This document shows positions 24,136 through 36,251 of a stretch of 63,241 nucleotides of DNA, piece by piece. The notes beneath the pieces were generated by a model. The model saw only the letters and a list, made by a program, of their open reading frames with translations, did no database searches and was not told the DNA's origin. Position 1 is the stretch's first letter, and each line of letters opens with the position of its first letter. Made by a program: the position numbers and the translations under genes. The stretch covers positions 1-63,241 of the forward strand of contig JBBPSI010000146.1 of assembly GCA_038093515.1 (NCBI GenBank), in the 5' to 3' direction. The stretch is from Butyriboletus loyo. Lineage: Eukaryota > Basidiomycota > Agaricomycetes > Boletales > Boletaceae.

Positions 24136-24690
24136 CATTTCTATCCCCCGAATGCACTGCATAGAATGTATTCTTCGTGTTACTCACTTCATATGTCTGA
24201 TGGTTTTCGGGTACCTTTGTTTCAATAGATCGTTTCCTTCATTCCTTCGTTCGTTGTTTCTACGTTTTGCAAACATTCACGCTGCAGTGGATATCCCCGT
24301 CTTGTAGAATAAAGCCCGCTTTTCAGCGCCCTTGCATATTTCTGTGTACATGTACTACTTTCGAGCTCGGCCGATGCTGGCCCCCTACTCTATGCGTAGT
24401 TGATCGTCTACATAACTCGTCCTGTCCGTACGTGATCGCGTTCTCGTTTGTGCTTTCCGTACGCTGCTTCGTCCTCTATTCCCCAGTTATCTTTGTATCT
24501 CGGTCAATGCACGGAATGTCGTGCATTGTCATTGACTTAATCACGAGAGGTTATATCTTTCGAGCCAGTGGTAATAGGCTTTAAATCGTTAGATGTGCGT
24601 GTGATGGATACGGGAATGAAGTGCATTGTGTGTTTGTAAAAATGAGTATTTGATGGATCGGTGGCTTCCTTGTGTTGCACAAACTGGTTG
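24136..24690. other. 3' flanks of two convergent genes
   Basis: A T-rich untranslated region of the WOPR gene and the 3' end of the minus-strand neighbour. No gene is seen. Confidence 0.5.
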
Positions 24691-25929
24691 TCAAAAATCG
24701 TTTGTGTCTTCCTCTTCAACCTGCGGGTGCCGCGTTGTTAGACACTCTGTAAACGAAACCATTGGAGGCACGCTCACCACGTTCAGCGAGTCTTCTTCGC
24801 CGTCTTCGTTGAGCGGATCCCACGGCGGGTTCGTACTAGCATCGGTCCACCTACAGATACATCGCACTTGCATCAGCAACCCCGATCCAAAGAGCAAACA
24901 CGAGCGCGCTCAATAAATAATTTGGAGATTTAAAACAACGCACAACTCGTCCCCCGATTCCGGAGTTTCAGAAGCCAACTCCTCCCGAAACAGTTTCTTG
25001 AAGTGTCCGATCCGACGTTTCAGCGTGTAGAGCGGGGTGTAGCAATAGTTGCCCTTCTTGTCGCAGGCTTTGCGGAGGAGATCCGCTTGGGTGTCGGTCC
25101 ACCAGCCGAAACCACCATCTGCGCCGGCGGTGACACCTGCGACGCCGGCTACGGGCACCTGAGCGACGAGCGCAAGAGAGACTTTCTCGCCGGCTGTGGA
25201 GCGAACGTAGGTCAACGATGTGATGCCAACACGACGGGAAAAAAAGGGGGGGGATGGAAATAGCGACGTTACATTTATTGGAGAGGTACATCGAAAATGC
25301 GGGGCATACGTGCACGCTCGTGACGAGCCACCTGCCCTTGAGTATAGGAACCCTGTACAACTTGTCGAGGATGACTTCGGGCGGGAGGTACCTGAGACGG
25401 GGGCTGTGCATGATCAGAAGGGCGTCTCGTTTGCCGCGCTGGAATTGCCATTCTCCTTTGACGCTTGCGTTTGCGAGGCCAGCGATGCCACTACACAGGT
25501 TCGAACGGTTGGATTGCGATCAAATAGGCATCTCGTTATCGGATGTGAATGACGACACGCACACGTCCGGTCCCAGGTGCCAGCCCACCTGTTTTGCACC
25601 CTTGGAGGCGATGATGAAATGTTCCTCGACGCCACCTTCCTGTGGCAGGTGATCGGCCACGCGGAAGGCGATGCCAAGTTTATCCAGTTCGGTCTGGAAA
25701 TTAGGATCATAGATGTTCCCTTCGACCCTCAATTCGCCCGTTTCACTTTCAATATCACCGTATGCCCCGACCTGCCGATCAAACGCGAGATCGGACTTGA
25801 ATGGGGATCTATGAAGTATCCGAAAGACGAAATAAAACGCACCTCGACTGGAATGGGAGGATCCCAGTTGACCCATTTCGAAGATACGTCACGGATAAGA
25901 TCGATGTATTTTCGCTGAAGATGTGGCAT
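24691..25929 (-). CDS. Conserved Agaricomycete protein of unknown function
   Basis: A multi-exon gene starting at 25929 (MPHLQRKYIDLIRDVSSKW). Readable exons give NWDPPIPVE, then VGAYGDIESETGELRVEGNI, then KGAKQVGWHLGPDV. Next come GIASLANASVKGEWQFQRGKRDALLIM-type sequence, PEVILDKLYRVPILKGRWLV, and a Gly/Ala-rich segment with GWWTDTQADLLRKACDKKG. The end is PPWDPLNEDGEED followed by an acidic tail (stop 24691-24693). This order is familiar from a large mushroom family of soluble proteins (ending GDELW...PWDPLDEDG), often next to NLR or heterokaryon-incompatibility genes. I know of no assigned biochemistry. There is no signal peptide or membrane helix. Confidence 0.7.
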
Positions 25930-26607
25930 GATGTGACGGCTTGGCTTACACGAGAAGGGAGGGCGACGCCACGCAACGAGTCCGAAAAGACAGGAAAGAA
26001 GAGGCCGTCGCACGATGCGTTCTTAAGTAGGCTTCCCAGCGTCTATCAGGGCAAGGGCAAGGTTTCGCCTAGATGCCAGAGGTGTGACACGCGCCGCGGA
26101 CCATGATGGATGCTGTCATGTCTGATAATCACGGTGATAATCATCCTCACCTGGCATTTTTGGGCTCTCGGACGATCAGTCATAGACTCGACGAGGGGCA
26201 TATGCCCGAGTGCTCGACAAGCGGGGGCTGAGCAAGCCGGAGTGTGTGCCTCTGATCGTCAATGTGACCACTGTGGGTGAGTTCTCGATTGAACTCGTCG
26301 AGTTGGCTAGAAGGTCGCCGCTGCCAGCATGGTTGTTACGGTACGAAAAAGGTGTGTGTTGGGTCCAAACAGTTGTGAGGGGCAGCTGACGGGGAAGATA
26401 TGGTGTCCTGTCAAGCCCAGGACAGGTGCGGTCGCACGTTCGTCACCGTGCCCTCGCCTCGTGCGCATGTTCCATGCATGGAGTTACGCGATTGGCCTCG
26501 GGCGAGCCGTGCCAAATTATCACTTTGAAAGATACTTTGATATCCGCCTTCATTGCGGATTTTTCTATAAGACCCAGCGCGTTTCCTCGGCATCTCCCCG
26601 CGCACCG
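25930..26607. other. Divergent promoter region, nothing else recognised
   Basis: This sequence separates the minus-strand unknown gene from the betaine-lipid synthase. The short frames seen here are not supported. Confidence 0.5.
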
Positions 26608-29600
26608 ATGCCCCAATTTGTCTCTCTCCGTGGTGTCCTCTTGGTCGCCGGCCTCCTCGTGTATTACAATCGACAGTGAGTCGTGACCTGCTGCGAGCCT
26701 CGTCGCGCACCCTCACTGCCTTGCCAGATACCTCGGGAGCGCCCTTGCATACTACACCGGATCGTCGACGATCGCAGCATGTCTAATTCTCGCCGGGTCG
26801 CTTCTCGCCGTTGCCCTCGCGCTAGGTGACGCGATAGTCCCTCAGCTCAAGTTTATATGGCACTGCTTCCTCCGTCCGCTCGATGCGACGGATCAGCGGA
26901 CGCGTCTAGACAAGGTCGGTCGTTTCCTGTCTGCCCCCCTACACGCCCTGCTGATGCATATGGGTCACAGTTTTACAAGGGCCAGGCGGACGTGTACGAC
27001 AGGACTCGGAGTGGCTTGCTCCGAGGCCGCAACACCATGCTTCGTCTCTCCGTGAGCCACCTTCGCACTCTCCGTGCCAAGGATCCCTCACAGAGGCTCG
27101 TCTGGGTCGACATTGGTGGTGGTACTGGTGCGCTCGCTTCCCTTTCCTCTTTCGTCGTATTGCAATCAATCACAAACAGGTCACAATATCGAGCTCATGG
27201 ACAAACACTTTCCTGTCGCTCAGTTCGACGCCATCTATCTCATCGACCTCTGTGAACCTCTCCTCGATGTCGCTCGCAAACGGTTCGCTCGCAAAGGATG
27301 GCGCAACATCACCGTCTTGTGCCAGGATGCGACAGAGTTCTCTCTTCCCGAGTGGTCCATGACGGATCCCAAGGGCAGCGTCAGTTTCATCACCCTCAGC
27401 TATTCGCTCTCCATGGTACGGCCTTCTCTCCTCCCATCCGTTCAAGGTACTCACACCACATCTAGATCCCAAACTTTTATGCGCTCCTCGACCGTATAGA
27501 CTACGTCCTATCTCCAGAGACGGGCCTGCTCGGCGTCGTCGACTTTTACACGTCCGGACGCCAGCCTTCGCTCCACGAGAAAGCGATCGGAGGGACCAGC
27601 AAGGAATGTGGTTGGCTCAGCCGTTGGTTCTGGCAAATCTGGTTCGACTTTGACCATGTGTCGTTGTCGCCTCAGCGACGCGACTACCTCGAGTACAAGT
27701 TTGGCACGGTATGTCTAGCATAATGAATTGTATGTCTGGGCGTCACTTTCTCATCTCCGTCATCAGATCAAGACGTACAATGGCAGAAACCGTTTCATCA
27801 TCCCATTCATCGTGCGCATGTCAGTGTTGCATATGCATATATTGCCTTGTTCTCAACGTTCTGTAGCCCTTATTATATCTGGCTTGGTCGTTCGCGGTCT
27901 TGCGACGTCTCTCGTTTCTGCCATGCGTTCGAAGTAGAAAGTGGAAACATGATCGGAAACTGCTCTCCTGCATCGTGCAGCACCATCAAAGACTCCAAAA
28001 TGATTCCTTTGCTTGATATAGGCAAACCAGTCATGGAGGTCGAGCCGCCGGTACCGTCGCACTCGACGATCAACGTTACGCCCCCCTTGAGCTCGTTCCA
28101 TTACCACGTTGGAAACGTGAGTAGCCCCTTGTCGTCGTTCGGTGCTGTGCTGAAAGAGAAGCTCTTTCAGCCTTGGAGGTTACCGTATTATGAGCAACCC
28201 GTGCACAAGGAGTTTAGGACGTTCATTTACTCATTTACATGGGTGTGTTTTTCTGTTCTGAACGTTTTCGAGGCGGAACGGGAGCTGATTTGGATTGTAG
28301 GAGGATCCCTTTGAGGACATGAAGCATTTAAACTTGGGTTCTGACGATTCTATACTTGTTATCACGTCTGCGGGCGATAATGCGTTGCATTACGCCATCG
28401 CTGCTCAACCGCGGAGGGTCAGTCAAGATGCCGGCATCTGTTCATCACGCTTACACTATATCCTTATCAGATCCATTGTGTCGACATGAACCCATGGTGC
28501 GGCGATCATCCATGTTGTATAATGTCTCTCCTTCTAATCTTGTGATATCCAGTCAAGGCCATCTCCTGGAGCTGAAGCTCGCAGCCTTGCTTTCCCTGGA
28601 TTACGACGACTTTTTCGCCTTGTTTGGAGAGGGTCGACACCGCCGATTCCGCGAGCTACTGGATTCCAAAATCTCTCCACTGCTCTCTTCCATTGCCTAC
28701 CAATTCTGGCACATCAATGACAAGGCGTTCTCGGAAGCCTTTTATATGCACGGTTACAGTGGGTTGGCGATCCGTCTTGCTCGAGTTATCTTTGCTCTCG
28801 CCAGGGTGTCCAAGGATGCAGAGGAACTCTGTAGCGTTTCTACGAAAGCGGAGCAAGTGAAGATATGGAGAGAGAAACTGATGCCCGTACTTCTGAACCC
28901 GCTCGTCGTTGCACTCCTGAAAACTCCCGCGTTCTGCTGGAACGCACTCGGTGTCCCACCCAATCAACGCAAGATGTTGTTGAACGAAGGCAGCATATAC
29001 GAATTTGTCAGAGATACGTTGGACCCTATTCCGTCTTCGTACTTGTTCAAAGATGGCGCGTACTTTTACCCTCTGGTGCGTTCCTGAAGAACTTGCTGTT
29101 CGTCCTTTCACGTGTTTTCTCATGCCAATGCCGTGTCTTCTCCCAGTGCCTGACTGGCCACTATACTCCCACCTCATGTCCATCTTATCTCACGCGCGCC
29201 GGATTTGATAAACTCAGAGCCGATAAGGCCAAAGCGACAGACGCATTCCGTTTGCACACTGATTCAATTTTCAAGTAAGCGCTGTTAGTGGATCGTGTTT
29301 TCGACGAGACATGCTTAATCTTGGGGTTTAGCGTCCTTCGTGGTCTCCCGACAGGCTCGCTCACACGTGCCGTCATCATGGACCACTTGGACTGGTTCGC
29401 GCCTGAATCCAAGGACGCTGAAGACGAGGTGTCCGAGCTTGCGAGGGTGCTTTCCCCGGGCGGGTTCGTACTCTGGCGGTCCGCGGCGAGACAGCCGTGG
29501 TATCAAGAAGTGTGAGTGACCGTGATCAGCGGTCTCGATCCTTGCCCGCCCCCAGTTCTCAAACACCATATATGTAGATTTAGGAAGCACGGGTTCGTTG

Positions 29601-29760
29601 TCGCGCCGATTAGTATACGAAAGGGACCAGAAACTGCGTTGGACATGGTCAACATGTAAGTGTCATCGTTGACTTTATTATCCCCCCATCGTCTTTTTTT
29701 TCGGTTCCATGACGACTGTTGCTTAGGTACGCATCGTTTTGGAAAGCCATCCGAACATGA
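26608..29760 (+). CDS. BTA1: Betaine lipid (DGTS) synthase, fused methyltransferase and aminocarboxypropyl transferase
   Basis: This enzyme makes diacylglyceryl-trimethylhomoserine from diacylglycerol and S-adenosylmethionine at the ER, a phosphorus-free replacement for phosphatidylcholine. Two N-terminal hydrophobic segments (around 26611-26860) are followed by a BtaB-like methyltransferase with SAM motif I LVWVDIGGGTG, DAIYLIDLCEPLLDVARKRF and LCQDATEF. The C-terminal half is BtaA-like (DUF3419), with PWRLPYYEQPVHKEFRTFIY, LVITSAGDNALHYAIAAQPR, IHCVDMNPCQGHLLELKL and a final FWKAIRT with TGA at 29758-29760. At least nine short introns are needed, all at canonical sites I could follow. The order BtaB then BtaA is the fungal arrangement. 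No lesion is seen. Confidence 0.88.
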
Positions 29761-30740
29761 TGTTGGCTGGCGGGGATGACGAACACGTCGGAATCGTTCG
29801 GTATGCGCGGGAATGTTGGGTGCGAATGTCTGCGAACGCTGGGCTACTTTATGAACATCACGATTGCGACGACTCGTTCTTTTTCGTTTGTTTATATTTT
29901 CATCACGTCTTGCTTGGATAACTGACTTGTTACCGTGGGGTGATGGATCGTACCGATACGTGTTTTTCCCTTGTGGCGTTCTTGTATACCTGGATACTCG
30001 ATAGATACGTCGTATACCCTGCCTTGTTGGAGTAGATGCCGAGGGATGAATTCGTTTGGGGGGGGCGAATATAAGAGTGACACATCCTAGAAGCAGAGAA
30101 TGAGAACGATTTGTCTTGTCATATTTGAATCATACCATCATATCGTACCTGTCTCAGAACTGGCACATTCCAAATATTCTGTGGACATGCACTGTCCAAT
30201 ATCGATGGACGAGATTTCGGACATGTCTCCGGTCTCCCAGAGCGGTGATTTATCGGTCTTGCTTTATTCGATCAAGGATTTACCTGTACCATTATTTGGC
30301 TCTCGCACCTTCGTCACGATTTCTTGGTTTGTGGTATGCCCCCCGCTAAACCCTCTTGCTCTTGAGCCTCCATGTTTGCACGTCGTATATCGATAGCTTG
30401 CCTATAGCCATACCACCATTGCTTTGGCGGTCGATCTTTCCTCTGGCGCATACCCAACGCTTTCTACATGATAGACAATACTAGGTACTGCTTGAAGCAG
30501 TGTATATCCAAAAACTGGGCACCCCATCGGTATAACCGTATACTAGTCTACAACAACGACACACATTCCGGTGGATGAAATACGTCGTAGCGATTTGCAC
30601 TGAAGCAGTCTACCTACCTACCTACCTAATCGACCGTATATTCTTCATCGTTTCGTGTCGCGAAGTTTTTTTTTTGGATGCATGATGGACCTGGACATTA
30701 TTATTACTGACCCAGTTTCGAGTCGTGCGTCGGTAGGAAA
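29761..30740. other. Intergenic, nothing but a short microsatellite
   Basis: This is the 3' flank of the betaine-lipid synthase gene. A (CCTA)n microsatellite of about four to five units lies at 30610-30628, followed by a T-run at about 30666-30674. No gene is seen. Confidence 0.5.
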
Positions 30741-30753
30741 CAGTCAATGCCAG
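30741..30753. repeat. Left target-site duplication of the SINE
   Basis: CAGTCAATGCCAG matches the 13 bases directly after the poly(A) tail at 31135-31147 with one mismatch. Confidence 0.75.
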
Positions 30754-31134
30754 GGGGTCTGGCGGCTTAGTGGATATGCCACCTTCCCTGGTCTGTCTTT
30801 GCGGCAGTTGTCGGCTCATGTCACGAGTCGCGGGTTCAATTCCTGCACCAACCACCAGGGGGTTTTAGTGGGTAGTGCGTGACAGTTTAGTCGCACAGTA
30901 CTCCGTGAGTCCTTAATGTCAAAGGCTTCTCACTGATGTCTCCGTAAATGGATTTCCTCCTGAAGAGTGGCGTTGTTATTCCCCCGCGTTTCACACCACT
31001 GCTATTGCATACTGAATTGAGCCTGAGTGCATCTTCAGCGGCGGGATACGCGCCTTGTGCCGTGTGTACTGGAGCCAGTCTAGGCGGTTGCCATACACCG
31101 TTGTGCTTCTCTCTCTCAAAAAAAAAAAAAAAAA
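30754..31134 (+). mobile_element. tRNA-related SINE with poly(A) tail
   Basis: About 381 bp framed by 13-bp target-site duplications. The head has an RNA polymerase III A box (CGGCTTAGTGG, 30763-30773) and a B box (GGTTCAATTCC, 30833-30843). The 60-nt gap between the boxes is longer than in a normal tRNA. A body of about 240 bp without any reading frame follows, then a TCTCTCTC tract and an A17-A18 tail. This is the classic layout of a tRNA-derived SINE mobilised in trans by a LINE. The single mismatch between the duplications suggests a fairly recent insertion. No LINE partner is present in the window. Confidence 0.8.
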
Positions 31135-31147
31135 CAGTCAACGCCAG
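31135..31147. repeat. Right target-site duplication of the SINE
   Basis: CAGTCAACGCCAG starts directly after the poly(A) tail and repeats the left duplication with one transition. Confidence 0.75.
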
Positions 31148-33444
31148 AACCTTCTGCTGTTAGTATGTGAACGATTACTTTGAGTCCTCCGGTGATGCAG
31201 GGCTGACGTCCCAAAATGCGAGAAGAGATCCACGGCGAGAGGGATGGTTCCTGAGGGCGCCCAGGGGCGGTGGCGAGGGGGAAGTCAGCTAGGAGCCTCG
31301 GGCGGGTTGTAAGTATAGCTACGCGATGGCGATGGCATCGTGGCATCGTCCAAATCGAGGTCTTCAGTAGAGCGAGCCCTCGAAAACTTCCTCAGTGCGA
31401 AGCAGTCGTGGTTGGCAGCTCTGCACGTAGGTCCATGATTCGGCGTCTATCTCGCTGGAATACTTACCTACAGCGAAATGAGAGAGGCATCGTCGCTCCA
31501 AGGCCTTGTGATATTCGAACCCCAAGTTTCATTTCTTTGGTCAGCATTTCGTTGTGAGCGATGGATGACCGGATGACCTGCCAATGCGGTTTCTTCAAGT
31601 GTCATTTATGATCGAATCCTTCAAGCTGAACGTGAACTGAACCGTCGACGGGCCATCCTCGGATTCGTCAAACATATCAAAGACCTGTCTTTATCACTTC
31701 ACGGAACAGGACTCGGATGTCTGCGGCTTCCATTGTACTGGACGCAAATAACTCTGACGTTCTTGAAGCTCTTGAGAGCTTACCGGACGAAACCCCACAT
31801 CAGCAGATGCTATCATAAGCCTTCGTCACGCTTTGGTTGCATCTGCTCACCTCACGAGTGCTACTTGTTTTAAATGCTGGGACACTCGCTTCTGGAGCCA
31901 AGGGCTTCTTCCCTTCGGGTCTGCGAGGTCTTCCCCCACCCTTCTCGGTTCGCAGTCATACTTTCCTCAACTTCTGTTCGCTCCTCCGTTCGTTCTATGG
32001 AAGACAGTCAGGACCTGGGGTCATATTGCCGATGTCAAGCCCCATGAGACGCCCATCATCACATCTTTCGAGATTGCTCCTGCGGCATAGCAGAGACCTA
32101 CTACAGCGCGAGTTTTGGGCAGACATATCCTTATTAGGGAGTTCGGATTCTTGGACTGTCGCCATGATAGACTCGAATGCAGTTCGACTGGAGACCTACG
32201 GCCTTGCGTCCCTTCTGTTTCTCGTACAGACCCTGAACATGCTACTCGGTCTGTCCTGCATTATCTCCTCCATTCTCCTCTTGAAGATCATGACAACATG
32301 GGCGTTTGTCTCGATATGTAGGGATGGCACACTCAACCTCCTCCCGCCATTAGAAGGACACAATATCGCAACCCCAGCATGTGCATCATTGTTGGACGAG
32401 GACTTCAGTGTCGTGCTGAGGGGTACCGAGCCCCTGGTGGAAGCCATCGCACCCAGTCGCAGACTTCCTCCAAGTTCCAGTGTGGAAAGCTGGTGTCAAT
32501 CTGATATTAGAAGGACTATTCCAAGCACTGTCCAGTCTAATGGTAATACTGCCCGTGTGGCGGCTCATTCGTCCCTCGTTTACGTCGCCGTTGTCACAAG
32601 TCATAGCCACACCCGTCTTGCTCGGTGACCGCGTCATGGATATCGATAAGACGCCGCACCCCAGTGGGGCCACGCGACAGTGGATCTCTGAACAGGACGG
32701 TACAGTATTTTGCGCACGCCTTTGCAGAAGGTGCAAGATCGATGGCCGGGACTGTTCCCATAGTGCCAGTCGCGTGGTTTTTATACATCCACGAATACAC
32801 TGTGTTCAATGAGCTCCAGCTGCTCGTGGACCTGGTTTCTCCTCTGTGCCTCGCGTTTATCTTTTCGGTCCCATCTCGGCATTATCCTGTCCGGACGGCA
32901 AAATTCTTGGCAATCCACTGGTGAAGCAATGGCGGTTCGAGACCCCTGCTGGTGTAGCGACGTTCCAGTGTCTCGTGATCATGATTTGTCATGACATTCA
33001 ACGGCGTCCTGTCGGGGAAATCGACGTGAGAGGCGTGCTGGACACCCTCATTCCGGATGAAAGGGACGTTTGGAGGACGTGGGAGGCGGGAGTTGCAGAT
33101 CGCATTGTACATGAAGAGGAGATCTCCTTTGCGCCAACCCTTCCGACGTTTCGCGATGCAAACTTCGGGGGCAGCTCGAAGCGTACCTCGACGAAGCACG
33201 ATATGCATACGATGCGTATCGTCGTTGGTCTTGGCAGGCTGGGTCCACTGACTGTCCTTGAGCTTGATGTTCGTATATTACGGGGTCCGTTATGGACAGA
33301 CAGCTAGCAAATATATACAGTCTACATACGTGCACAGGGTATACCTACGTATCTTAAAACGACTCTGGACACGTGGTTTACGAAAGAACAGGGTGGGGCA
33401 GATCACACAAATTTCGGCGGCGGCGGTACCGTAAGAGAGTACAT
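31148..33444. other. 2.3 kb without a convincing gene; possible decayed coding remnants
   Basis: Several plus-strand frames of 90-260 codons overlap here in different phases. They carry hydrophobic stretches and Arg-rich stretches, but I could not link them by splice sites into one product, and no domain is recognisable. A frame with a helix-like character (QLEAYLDEARYAYDAYRR) appears at about 33170-33225 in yet another phase. A dead gene is possible. Confidence 0.3.
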
Positions 33445-35607
33445 TCAACTGAACCCAAACAAGACGCCAAACAGGTCCTTCCACCCCCTCTTCACGACGA
33501 ACCGAGCACCCCTGCCATATTCATCCGCGAGCCACTCGAGATATCGACCGTCCATCGAGCTGAGTGGCCCCAGCTCAAACGACAACATTTCCTTGGGTGT
33601 AATGTAGATCACCTCCGCGTCCGGCGGTGTCCCGGACGAAGAGGCATCAGCCACGGGCCATGCGGGAATCAAACTTGCCAAACGTGAGAGCTGGAAACAC
33701 GTGTTGGCGTGGAACGTCTGCAGTAACGCCAGCGTCGTCAACAGCTGTCGTTCTCGCCGCTCGTGCTGTGCCTGTTCCGCATCTCCACCCGATTCGGGCC
33801 CGCTCAGCCTCGGCATGGACACAGATGTGAAGCCGGAACTAGAAGAGGCTTGGCGTCGCTGAACGCCGCTGGAAGAAGAGGACGAAGAGGGTCCGTTGGT
33901 ATGACCGCCGACCAAAGACATCCCGCCCGATCTCCGCATGCCCTTGACGTTCGGGCCTGAGCTTACGCTCGGCCGTCCTTCGATCCCCATTCCAACGTTC
34001 CTCATATAGGCTCCGCTCAAACTCAGGTCGTCATCTCCGTCCAGCCGAATCATTCCCCAGTCGGTAATTGAGCCATTATTCCCGGTGGAGTAAGACGCTG
34101 CTGAATTGCCTCGCCAAGATCCAATCCAGAGGCCAGCACACACAAGACAAACATCTTCGTACAGCTGCCATGCATCCGTCCAAGAGGATAACGGTTTTGC
34201 TTTGGGATCGACCTCGGAGGAAAGCTGGCAACAATCAAATAAAAGGTCGTTTCCTTCCAATCGTAGGATTCGGTCCAGTTCGTTCCACTAGAGGAATATT
34301 AGCAGAGTAAGCAACAGGGCGAGTGATGATGAACGCACCAGTTTTACATCGCTCCAGGTGAATCGTACAAGCGAAAGACGATGGGTAGGACCTTTGGCGG
34401 TTGGTTGTTGAATTGGTTTAGACAAATACAACGTCGGTCTCGACGTTCGTGAGGGCGTCGAAGTCGTCAAGTCAATTACGAGGTCATAGTATGACGGTTT
34501 TTCAAGGAAAATTGCATCTGTCGTGCATGCAATCCATCCGCGACCCGTTTTTCCTTCGTGATGCATCTTATCCAGGTCACTGAGAGTGACCATCCCGAGG
34601 ACCTTGATGCCTTCTTTCGATTTACCTTTGAGTCGTGTGCGGGTCCATGACGAGGGATCTTCAGTCCCTTCCGAGGTGAGCAACGATGGATCCAGCTGGG
34701 CTTCAAAGCAGATATCGGCAGCCACCTGACAGAGAATGCAGGCAGCCTCTACCGGCGGCAATGTATAAATTAGAATACGCCGTCGCCCAAGTATGTGTTT
34801 GTACAGGGTGAGCACAGACGGGCCCAATATACGCAGCAAGTGCGGGAGGTGAAGAGATGGTTGAGACGGGGAAAACTCGACGTTGGGCTGGACGAAAAAC
34901 TCGCATTAGTGTGCAGAACGGCATTCGATAGTGACCCGTCTCACGTTATCGAGTTCATGGCTCCATCCATACCACTCTCCGGCTCCGCCGAGATCCGTCC
35001 TCCGAGCCTTGCGTTCCTCGAAGAAAGCTTGGGCAGGCTGCCAATCTGATTCGACGGGCTCTAGCACGCCTCGGCTTTCCAAGGATGAATAAATAGTGTC
35101 AACGAGTGTCTTGAGCGCATCCACGTGTCTCCACGGTCGTGGTCTGACCGAGTTCACGAGGAGTATACCCAGCGAAGAAAGTCGGAATCCACGCTGTCCG
35201 CGTTCGGTAGTTCTCCGCCGACGAAAGACACAGACACCTGGGTGACTGTCTTTTGTGAAGTAACTGAGGGTGATTTCTGTGAATAAAGAGAATGTAACAG
35301 GGCCTGAAGTGTTGAACGTACACAACGTCCCTGTCAACCAGATGTAGACCGCTGGGGAGGGTACTGAACTCGACACCATCAAGCTGGAGATCTACAAAGG
35401 TATGTGAGAGCAAGCTCGAGTCGAGAGCGACACCGCTTACCATCGCTTGCTTTCAAGCACCAATCGACCACGTTACCCTTGGTCGGATGGAAAGACGCAT
35501 GGAATACCGCAACTATAGAGGAAATTTCAAGCTGGTCTGAGGGCTCGAAACGATTGGAACATACCTATGTCCTGTGGTACGCGGGCTCTCTGGTCGACGT
35601 TTTCCAT
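33445..35607 (-). CDS. DENN-domain protein of the LCHN/DENND11 type (DUF4484)
   Basis: Starts at 35607 (MENVDQRARVPQDI). An intron leads to VAVFHASFHPTKGNVVDWCLKASD, then to LDGVEFSTLPSGLHLVDRDVVYF (upstream DENN) and DSHPGVCVFRRR. The core DENN follows as LLRILGPSVLTLYKHILGRRRILIY with LPPVEAACILCQVAADICFE. Later exons give WIACTTDAIFLEKPSYYDLVID, WSDVKL joined to WNELDRILRLEGNDLLFDCC, a Ser/Gly-rich low-complexity insert and FGVLFGFS at the end. DENN proteins of this type are predicted guanine-nucleotide exchange factors for Rab GTPases in membrane traffic. All the introns I followed have canonical ends, and the protein appears intact at roughly 640 residues. It is transcribed divergently from the HNH gene. 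Confidence 0.82.
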
Positions 35608-36251
35608 GATCTTCTTGACGACTGCGGGCTGCTGTTGCCAGCACGCAGCATGCGATGGCGCCTGCAGTCAGCGTCGTGGAGGCAATGTCCGCGGTCCACG
35701 ACGCCTCTCACGGTCTAAATACGTTGAATTAACTCCTTTTCCGACCGGGAGCGAGCGAACGAATGGGATGTTTGTTCGCAGGGAAGCCGATACGTGTATG
35801 TATTATTTTCGTTTTGGCAATGGCATTGGCCCACGCTTCCTGGGTGGATCAACCAGCGTGGCATGGTGACTGGGTCCGTCTGGATTCTCCATTGAACGCG
35901 GTGGCCGATACAGCCCGGTCACAAGATTCTACGAGCCTTGTACGATGGAACGCTGAGCGACCGACATCGGCGACCCTATTTCTCGCAGAAAAGCAATGGC
36001 CGTGCGCTCTTGGGATAGAAGCAACGAGAGCACGATTCTTAACCTTGGCGATGCAGTACCGTCCTACAGGACGCTGCGGACGACCTTCGTTCAGGTCATT
36101 CGAACACTGGAAAAGGGCGCCCCGTGACTGGCCGCGACCCTCGATGCTCCGAGAACAGAGATGAATACGTTAGGGATGAGGGTGATACACTCGTTACAAG
36201 CTTTTGTTATCTACTACGGTGTTGCCGTTTTCGCACACGCCATCCCATCCG
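35608..36251. other. Bidirectional promoter region
   Basis: A 0.64-kb spacer between the divergent DENN and HNH genes. No coding feature is supported. Confidence 0.45.

Noticed and set aside
30763..30850. A true tRNA gene
   Set aside because: A and B boxes are present, but their spacing is too long, no cloverleaf with an anticodon arm could be drawn, and the poly(A) tail plus duplications identify a SINE.
31837..32628. A 263-residue plus-strand protein gene
   Set aside because: Composition is erratic, no domain is visible, and neighbouring conserved-looking peptides lie in other frames.
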